Positions 24,244 through 28,869 of a stretch of DNA of 28,869 nt are shown here, piece after piece. This DNA comes from DATJYV01 sp035499415. Its GTDB lineage: Bacteria; Bacteroidota; Ignavibacteria; UBA10030. The position numbers were made by a program, and so were the translations under genes. Position 1 is the first letter of the stretch, and each line of letters begins with the position of its first letter. The stretch is taken from contig DATJYV010000069.1 of NCBI GenBank assembly GCA_035499415.1, positions 1-28,869 of the forward strand. Reading direction: 5' to 3'. Under the pieces are notes generated by a model that was not told the origin of the DNA, did not search any database, and worked only from the letters and a program-made list of their open reading frames with translations.

Positions 24244-24413
24244 GTTGCGAGTGGCCAGTTGCGAGTTTCGAGTTGTAAGTTCCGTGAATCAGGGTTCCCG
24301 AGGTCGCGAACGGAAGACTCAGCCAACAGCCGTCGAACGGGCAAACATCTAAAAATCGAAGGAATCCATCTTTCTCGAAACTCGACACTGAAAACTCCTA
24401 ACCCTCTTCCGCC
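24244..24413. repeat. Intergenic region with inverted CGAGTTTCGAG-type repeats
   Basis: The left part (24245-24285) has repeated AGTTGCGAGT/GAGTTTCGAGTTG. The right part (about 24372-24398) carries the same theme inverted (CTCGAAACTCGACACTG). The core between has no gene I can recognise. The arrangement recalls the other inverted-repeat loci in this window but with a different word. Confidence 0.4.
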
Positions 24414-25016
24414 TTGTCCCCCTTCCCATCTCCCATCGTGCTCGCCACCCGCAACAAACACAAGATTCTGGAGCTCCAGACTCTTCTTGCGGGATCCGGC
24501 AGCACATTCACAACGCTTGACGCGCTCGGCGACACGGTCGCGCTGAAGGAAGACGGGTCGACATTCCGGGAAAATGCTCTTCTGAAAGCGCGCGAAGTGT
24601 ACCGCAGAACGCGAAGCATCGCACTTGCAGACGACTCCGGGCTTGAAGTCTTCTTTCTCAACGGCCGACCCGGCGTCCGATCTGCGCGATACGCAGGGGA
24701 GCGTGCGACCGACGAGGAGAACAACGAAAAACTTCTCCGGGCAATGCGCGGCGTGGCTCCTCGCAGGAGGCACGCGCAATTTCGGGCGGTACTCGCACTC
24801 GTCGGAGACGGGTTCGAGGAGATAACGGAAGGAATCTGTCCCGGAGTTCTGGCGGAAGCGCCTCGCGGCTCAAACGGCTTTGGTTACGACCCCATCTTCG
24901 TGCCGGACGGCATCGAGCGAACGTACGCGGAATTGACGGCGGAGGAGAAAAATCAGATCAGCCACAGGTCTCGCGCGGCACGCGAGATGCGAACGTTGCT
25001 TCTCCATCCGGCCTGA
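24414..25016 (+). CDS. rdgB: Non-canonical purine NTP pyrophosphatase (RdgB/HAM1)
   Basis: 200 aa. Family motifs in order: IVLATRNKHKILEL near the start, LADDSGLEV (metal-binding Asp), GRPGVRSARYAG, GSNGFGYDPIF and ISHRSRA. The enzyme hydrolyses dITP, XTP and similar NTPs to the monophosphate and keeps them out of DNA and RNA. There is no ATG: TTG 24414 gives MSPFPSPIVLAT, which covers the whole first strand; GTG 24438 would cut into it, so TTG is preferred. Clustering with radA, another genome-maintenance gene, is probably only positional. Confidence 0.93.
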   Translation: MSPFPSPIVLATRNKHKILELQTLLAGSGSTFTTLDALGDTVALKEDGSTFRENALLKAREVYRRTRSIALADDSGLEVFFLNGRPGVRSARYAGERATDEENNEKLLRAMRGVAPRRRHAQFRAVLALVGDGFEEITEGICPGVLAEAPRGSNGFGYDPIFVPDGIERTYAELTAEEKNQISHRSRAAREMRTLLLHPA

Positions 25017-25164
25017 CAACACGCCGGCGTATCTTCTTCCGCTGCGCAAATTCTTCATCCACTTCCCAGATTCGATAAATCCCGATGTGACGCAGGACAT
25101 TGCCCTCCTGGCCCGGCCAATCCTCCCCGCGTTCCTTGACTAAGTATTCGAATCTTAGTATCAT
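24958..25164 (-). CDS. Possible small protein, unrecognised
   Basis: A 68-aa frame from ATG 25164 reads MILRFEYLVKERGEDWPGQE, then GNVLRHIGIYRIWEVDEEFA. Its composition looks protein-like (mixed charged and aromatic residues). AAGGA touches the ATG, which is too close to be a good ribosome-binding site. About 49 codons lie in the gap between rdgB and the kinase gene; the last 20 overlap the 3' end of rdgB in antisense. I know no matching family, so it may be chance. Confidence 0.25.
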   Translation of the reverse strand: MILRFEYLVKERGEDWPGQEGNVLRHIGIYRIWEVDEEFAQRKKIRRRVVRPDGEATFASRVPRETCG

Positions 25165-25207
25165 TCCTTGCCTGTATTTTGCCTTCCCCCCCCACGGAGA
25201 CGCTGTA

Positions 25208-26842
25208 ATGCCCACGGTTGAAGAACGTGCAGACAGTCTCAAGCTGAGCCCGATCTTCCGCGATCTTCCCCGCAAGGATTTGCTCAAGCTTGCGAAGGAT
25301 CTGAAGGAGGAGTCCGTTCCCGCGGGAACAGTTCTGGTCGACCTCGACACGCCCGCGACAAAAGTGTATCTGATCAGCAAGGGGCAGGTCCGCATTTCGC
25401 GCTTCACCAATTACGGAGAAGAGACAACCCTCAACATGCTCGGGCGCGGAGACGTCGTCGGCGAGCTTGCCATCCTCGACGGGCGGAAACGATCCGCGCG
25501 CGCGACGTGCGCCGAGGACTCGGTCGTCTATTCGTTCACGAAGAAGAAGTTCGAAGATGTCCTGAAGACGAACGATACCGTATCGATGAACCTCCTGCGG
25601 GAGCTCGGCGGCCGGCTTCGGAAGGCGAACGATAACATCGTCGAGCGGCTGGAAGAGCAGAAGAACGGAATGATGGAGGGGATGACGAAGCTCGAGCGGC
25701 TGATCGACGCGAGCAAGATCATCAACTCGACTCTCGACCTTGACAAACTCCTGGGGCTCATCCTCGACGCGGCGACGAAGAGCATCGAAGCGGACCGCGG
25801 CACGCTTTACCTTGTCGACGCGATCAAGCAGGAGCTCTGGTCAAAAGTGCTCCAGGGGAGTAACATGGTCGAGATTCGCCTTCCCATCGGGAAAGGCATC
25901 GCGGGATTCGTCGCACAGACGGCGGAAACGATCAACATTCCCGATGCGTACAGCGACTCGCGCTTCAATCCGGATATTGACAAGCGTACCGGTTACAGGA
26001 CGCGCAACATGCTCTGCATGCCCATGCGGAACAAGGACGGAAAGACGATCGGCGTTTTTCAGCTCCTGAACAAGAAGCAGGGGGCATTCGGCGCGGATGA
26101 CGAGCAGTTCATCGACGCGCTCTCGGCGCACGCGTCGGTCGCGATTGAGAATGCACGCCTGGCGCAGGAGATGGTGCAGAATGAGCGTCTCTCCGCCGTG
26201 GGCAGGATGGCGAGCGTGATCATCCACGATATCAAGAACCCGATGGGGACGCTCCGGGTCTACGCGCAGGTCATGAAAAAGAAATCCGGGAACGAAGAGG
26301 CGGGGAAGCTCGCCGACGAAATGATCCGTCAGGTCGACCGGTTTGTGAACATGACCCAGGAGATCCTGGATTTCACGCGCGGTGTCAGCGCAACGAATTT
26401 CCAGGAGCTTGAGTTCGGTGACGTGATGAACGGCGTGCTCGATTTTATCGAGAGCGACCTGACGAAGAACAACATCAAGCTCGTGCGCGACGCGAAGTAC
26501 CGAGGGATCGTGAAACTCGACCAGGACAAGATGGTCCGGGTCTTTTACAATATCGCGAGCAATGCGCGTGATGCCATGCCCAACGGAGGCCAGCTGACCG
26601 TCGGCACCTCGGAGTCGGACGGATACGTCAAGGTGGAGTTTACCGATACGGGTACGGGAATGCCCGAAGAAGTGAAGAAGAAGATTTTCGAGCCGTTCAT
26701 GACGTACGGAAAGAAACACGGGACCGGACTCGGCATGGCGATCGTCAAGAAGGTGATCGACGACCACGCGGGCAAGATCGAGATCGACAGCGAGATGGGG
26801 AAGGGGACGACGATCCGCTTTCTCCTGCCTACCAAGAAGTAA
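25208..26842 (+). CDS. Sensor histidine kinase with cNMP-binding and GAF domains
   Basis: ATG 25208 has GGAG 8 bases upstream; 544 aa. Residues ~12-130 form a cyclic-nucleotide-binding (CRP/EF-hand-like) domain (LISKGQVRIS, GRGDVVGELAILDGRKRSA). Residues ~160-322 form a GAF domain (ADRGTLYLVD, GKGIAGFVAQTAE, AIENARLA). Then come the HisKA H-box with H340 in IIHDIKNPMGTLR, the N-box NIASNARDAM, G1 DTGTGMP, the F-box FEPFMT and G2 GTGLGM. No transmembrane segment is visible, so it is cytoplasmic. In the cNMP domain, GELAILDGRKRSA resembles the phosphate-binding cassette, so cyclic nucleotide binding is possible. No response regulator is adjacent; the nearest receiver (15934-16341), coupled to a possible cyclic-nucleotide hydrolase, is a candidate partner by inference only. 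Confidence 0.93.
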   Translation: MPTVEERADSLKLSPIFRDLPRKDLLKLAKDLKEESVPAGTVLVDLDTPATKVYLISKGQVRISRFTNYGEETTLNMLGRGDVVGELAILDGRKRSARATCAEDSVVYSFTKKKFEDVLKTNDTVSMNLLRELGGRLRKANDNIVERLEEQKNGMMEGMTKLERLIDASKIINSTLDLDKLLGLILDAATKSIEADRGTLYLVDAIKQELWSKVLQGSNMVEIRLPIGKGIAGFVAQTAETINIPDAYSDSRFNPDIDKRTGYRTRNMLCMPMRNKDGKTIGVFQLLNKKQGAFGADDEQFIDALSAHASVAIENARLAQEMVQNERLSAVGRMASVIIHDIKNPMGTLRVYAQVMKKKSGNEEAGKLADEMIRQVDRFVNMTQEILDFTRGVSATNFQELEFGDVMNGVLDFIESDLTKNNIKLVRDAKYRGIVKLDQDKMVRVFYNIASNARDAMPNGGQLTVGTSESDGYVKVEFTDTGTGMPEEVKKKIFEPFMTYGKKHGTGLGMAIVKKVIDDHAGKIEIDSEMGKGTTIRFLLPTKK

Positions 26843-26855
26843 TTCTTTTTTCTGT

Positions 26856-26876
26856 ACGACGGCGGACTGCCGTCGT
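26856..26876. terminator. 8-bp hairpin between convergent kinase and aquaporin genes
   Basis: ACGACGGC / GCCGTCGT (26856-26863 with 26869-26876) with a 5-base loop lies 13 bases after the kinase stop. T-rich sequence precedes rather than follows it on the + strand, so it is not a textbook intrinsic terminator. Confidence 0.45.
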
Positions 26877-26924
26877 CACCATCCGCTCATCCTCAAACCC
26901 AAGCACTAAACCCCCACCGGCGAT

Positions 26925-27647
26925 TCAACGGTTTGCCCCGGCGTCTGCTCCCGCGGATCCGCCGCGGACCACCCTCCATGGAATGACAGCGAGGAGCGCA
27001 CCTGCGGATGGGCCGGCGATGTAGATCCAAAGGTGTGTGAGGTTCCCGGATACGACTGCCGGGGCTATCGAACGGGCGGGGTTCATCGATGCGCCGGTCA
27101 CGGGACCTGCCGCGGCCGCTTCGACGAGCACTGTGGCGCCGATTGCCATACCCGCGAGCAATCCCTTTTCTCGCGAGTCTGTTGAAACATGCAACACGAC
27201 GGTCATCAGGAGAAACGTCAGGATCGTCTCCAGGACGAACGCTTGTGCGTCAGAGCCCGCAGGCACCGTCGACCCGAGGTGTACATCTGCCGGGAAAAGA
27301 AGTCGAAGAAGTGTCGTTGCGATGAACGCCCCCGAAAGCTGGGCGGCAATGTACCAAACAACCTCGTTCCTCGGAAACCTGCCCGTCGCCCAGAAAGCAA
27401 GCGTGACCGCCGGATTGATGTGCGACCCTGAAAGATCTCCAAACGACACGACCATGGCGAGAATGGTGAGGCCGAAACTCAGCGCGACGCCAAGGTGTCC
27501 CACAGCGCCCGACGTCGCGGTGTCGATGACGATGGCTCCCGTCCCGCAAAAAACCAGGGCAAACGTTCCGATGACCTCGCACAGCAACCGCTTCGCGATG
27601 CCGGAAGCTTCTTCCAGGCGTTTGATGGGGCTAGGTGGCTGTCTCAA
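26925..27647 (-). CDS. Aquaporin / aquaglyceroporin (MIP family) in an arsenic operon
   Basis: About 240 aa from TTG 27647, a start that overlaps the end of arsC; no ATG is available, and TTG 27587 is an alternative, so the start is uncertain. Six membrane segments and both half-helix motifs are present: SHINPAVT and ASMNPARS. Aligning by eye to E. coli AqpZ, the selectivity filter Phe and Arg are kept, but the His174 and Thr183 positions are Ala and Ala, which should widen the pore. Small filter residues are found in MIPs that pass glycerol or metalloid acids. Together with arsR and arsC upstream this suggests an AqpS-type arsenite exit channel, as in the Sinorhizobium ars operon. No ArsB or Acr3 pump is in the window. 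Confidence 0.85.
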   Translation of the reverse strand: MRQPPSPIKRLEEASGIAKRLLCEVIGTFALVFCGTGAIVIDTATSGAVGHLGVALSFGLTILAMVVSFGDLSGSHINPAVTLAFWATGRFPRNEVVWYIAAQLSGAFIATTLLRLLFPADVHLGSTVPAGSDAQAFVLETILTFLLMTVVLHVSTDSREKGLLAGMAIGATVLVEAAAAGPVTGASMNPARSIAPAVVSGNLTHLWIYIAGPSAGALLAVIPWRVVRGGSAGADAGANR

Positions 27648-28092
27648 CCCCGGCGCCCGAAGGGACCTCGTGTTGAATGAATTCGAGAATTCGCGATTTG
27701 ATCGCGTCCCGAATGACACGCGTGGCGGCGAGCTTCGCTTCGTAGGATCCTTTGATCGCAGAGGGGTCGTCAAACGTCCAGTGGAGCCGTTGGGAAACGC
27801 CGGGGAAAATCGGACAGCGCTCGCCGTTCGCTTCGTCGCACACCGTGATCACGTACTGGAATGTTTTTCCCTGTTTGAGAAATTCAAACGCATCTTTCGT
27901 GCGATTCATGGAGATATCGATTCCGATCTCCTTCAGCGCATCGACGACGACGGGGTTCAATACTCCCGGCTCGATGCCGGCGCTTGCAACCTCAAAAAAG
28001 CCGCCTGCATGCTTCTTCAGAAACGCCTCAGCCATCTGGCTCCGGGCGCTATTGTGGACGCAGACAAACAGAACCGCTGGTCGTTTCATCAT
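27631..28092 (-). CDS. arsC: Arsenate reductase, thioredoxin-coupled (LMW-phosphatase fold)
   Basis: 153 aa from the first of two adjacent ATGs (28092); GGAGG lies 1 base before the first and 4 before the second, so 28089 is also likely. The phosphatase loop CVHNSARSQ (C11) starts after the first strand, and the redox cysteines C85 and C93 (VCDEANGERCPIFPG) match the C10/C82/C89 triad of S. aureus pI258 ArsC. The TFDDPS motif carries the general acid Asp. It reduces arsenate to arsenite with thioredoxin. Arsenite then needs an exit, probably through the MIP channel encoded directly downstream with overlapping ends. A palindromic ArsR-type operator lies 25 bases before the gene. Confidence 0.94.
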   Translation of the reverse strand: MMKRPAVLFVCVHNSARSQMAEAFLKKHAGGFFEVASAGIEPGVLNPVVVDALKEIGIDISMNRTKDAFEFLKQGKTFQYVITVCDEANGERCPIFPGVSQRLHWTFDDPSAIKGSYEAKLAATRVIRDAIKSRILEFIQHEVPSGAGVETAT

Positions 28093-28116
28093 CCCTCCGT
28101 TTGTTTATTGGAATAT

Positions 28117-28132
28117 ATCAAATTATTTTGAT
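28117..28132. promoter_or_regulatory. ArsR operator upstream of arsC
   Basis: ATCAAATTATTTTGAT: arms ATCAAA (28117-28122) and TTTGAT (28127-28132) are perfectly inverted around TTAT. The site lies in the 58-base arsR-arsC gap and has the same arms as the palindrome upstream of arsR at 28493-28508. Confidence 0.75.
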
Positions 28133-28138
28133 GCAAAT

Positions 28139-28176
28139 GGGCAAAAAAAATCAACAGTGAAGCCGTTGTTTTGCCC
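28139..28176 (-). terminator. Hairpin with T-run at the end of arsR
   Basis: GGGCAAAA (28139-28146) pairs with TTTTGCCC (28169-28176), with an inner CAAC/GTTG stem. On the minus strand an eight-T run sits in the 3' arm just after the arsR stop. It could partly terminate arsR transcription before arsC. Confidence 0.4.
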
Positions 28177-28489
28177 GTTTGAGCGCCGTCCGGTCGCGCT
28201 CGACGAGTGCGGAAGAAGCGAACCATCCGCGCAGTGATTGAACCAAACTGCGGTTGACGCCGTCGAGACTCGCCGGGTGGACGCGATAATAATTCCACCT
28301 GCCGCGCTTCTCGTCCTTCAGAAAACCCGCAGCGTGAAGTGTTCGGAGATGGTGCGAGAGCCGGGATTGCGCCAGACCGAAAACAGCCATCAGTTCGCAG
28401 ACGCATGCTTCCCGGTCGGTGAGAAGCAGGAGAATGCGGACTCGAAGCTCATCGGAGACCGCTCTCATCGATTTCAGAACGTCGTCCAC
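28151..28489 (-). CDS. arsR: ArsR-family arsenite-responsive repressor
   Basis: 112 aa from GTG 28489, chosen because it gives the first helix seen in family members (VDDVLKSMRAVSDELRVRIL). ATG 28468 would remove most of it, and the longer frame to 28576 runs through the operator. The winged helix-turn-helix is clear: LAQSRLSHHLRTLHAAGFL recognition region and the wing KRGRWNYYRVHP. ACVCEL in the third helix is the As(III)/Sb(III)-binding CVC motif of ArsR/SmtB proteins. Binding arsenite should release it from the palindromes at 28493-28508 and 28117-28132. No ribosome-binding site is seen before the GTG, so translation may be leaderless or start at the ATG. Confidence 0.9.
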   Translation of the reverse strand: MDDVLKSMRAVSDELRVRILLLLTDREACVCELMAVFGLAQSRLSHHLRTLHAAGFLKDEKRGRWNYYRVHPASLDGVNRSLVQSLRGWFASSALVERDRTALKRAKQRLHC

Positions 28490-28492
28490 TTT

Positions 28493-28508
28493 ATCAAAAT
28501 ATTTTGAT
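28493..28508. promoter_or_regulatory. ArsR operator upstream of arsR
   Basis: ATCAAAATATTTTGAT is a perfect 16-bp palindrome ending 3 bases before the GTG start of arsR. On the minus strand TTGTTC and TAAAGT lie on either side at about 16 bases spacing, so the operator would sit between the promoter boxes. Confidence 0.8.
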
Positions 28509-28676
28509 GGAACAAGGCACACGCAATGCCTCCGCCGGCCGGAGAACCCGGTCCGGCCAGGAACAACGGCGCGCACGCAAACGTCCCGCGGAAGACCTCA
28601 CAACCATGTCCACATTTTACCTGTTTCATGCTGCGCGCCGTACTGTTCGTCACATCGATTCACACCCGGCTCCGCA

Positions 28677-28869
28677 TCAACTGAACGCCGCTCCCCACGC
28701 GTAACGGATGACAATAATCAGGACGTAGACGCCAAGTCCTGTTGCGATGCCCATCCCCGCCGATTTGCCGCTCGTCTTCGAGAGTCCGATGCCGGCAACC
28801 GCCCACTGCCAGATGCCGAAGAACTCGACGGACGCCAGGAATCGATGCAAAGAGTTCATCGGGTCGTAG
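28677..28869 (-). CDS. YIP1-family-like membrane protein, C-terminal part only
   Basis: The frame is open to the right edge (YDPMNSLHRFLASVEFF), so the Met at 28859 is probably internal and the gene continues outside the window. The visible ~64 residues show DPMN...FFGIWQWAVAGIGLSKTSG, a pattern found at the end of bacterial YIP1-domain proteins, then a final hydrophobic helix (TGLGVYVLIIVIRYAWGAAF). It is an integral membrane protein; function unknown. It lies upstream of arsR in the same direction, separated by about 190 bases. Confidence 0.6.
   Translation of the reverse strand, partial: YDPMNSLHRFLASVEFFGIWQWAVAGIGLSKTSGKSAGMGIATGLGVYVLIIVIRYAWGAAFS

Noticed and set aside
27037..28131. 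364-codon frame on the + strand across the aquaporin and arsC genes
   Set aside because: It is antisense to two well-recognised genes and shows no domain of its own.

Overview
The window looks like a chromosomal segment of an uncultured member of the Bacteroidota/Ignavibacteriota (FCB) group. The base composition looks moderately GC-rich by eye. The best taxonomic clue is the first gene, a secreted M1 peptidase that ends in a type IX secretion C-terminal domain with the 'NYPNPFNP' signature common in these phyla. The assignment rests on that and on the general gene set, not on a marker tree.

Layout. (1) 1-6198: the 3' part of a secreted M1 aminopeptidase; a 616-base gene-poor stretch with inverted CCGTAA/TACGG motifs; a DksA/TraR-type zinc-finger protein; and, convergent to it, a tricorn-like S41 protease. 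(2) 6200-9900: an accessory strip with an internally deleted IS3 element, a GH5 glycosidase, tRNA-Glu, an intact four-helix-bundle (S23-type) gene, tRNA-His with a duplicated 5' segment, and a broken second four-helix-bundle gene, interspersed with GGAATTCGGAATG-type repeats. (3) 9911-15042: a ferredoxin-NADP reductase-like flavoprotein with a clear terminator, then a putative copper unit on the + strand (outer-membrane barrel protein, CopZ-like chaperone, CopA-type ATPase). (4) 15047-16685: a two-gene signalling operon (single-domain response regulator plus metallo-beta-lactamase-fold enzyme), a third four-helix-bundle fragment and tRNA-Pro. (5) 16885-20650: an overlapping three-gene envelope operon (TPR lipoprotein, DUF4292/LolA-like lipoprotein, EnvC-like degenerate LytM protein). 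(6) 20736-26842: an ATP-grasp protein, a coiled-coil/TPR lipoprotein with a terminator, radA, rdgB, and a cNMP-GAF-histidine kinase. (7) 26925-28508: an arsenic unit, arsR-arsC-aquaporin, with two copies of the same palindromic operator. The window ends in a partial YIP1-like membrane protein.

Most genes are ordinary. The least explained signal is the repeated association of small four-helix-bundle genes or their remnants with tRNA genes. At two loci the remnant lies between inverted copies of a GGAATTCGGAATG-type repeat, and a fourth inverted pair encloses no gene. This resembles a decaying miniature mobile element. A separate palindromic insert of about 90 bases is bounded by a 26-base exact direct repeat of the tRNA-His 5' region. 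The arsenic unit is also notable because a channel, not an ArsB/Acr3 pump, is paired with arsenate reductase, and it appears to carry small residues in the selectivity filter.
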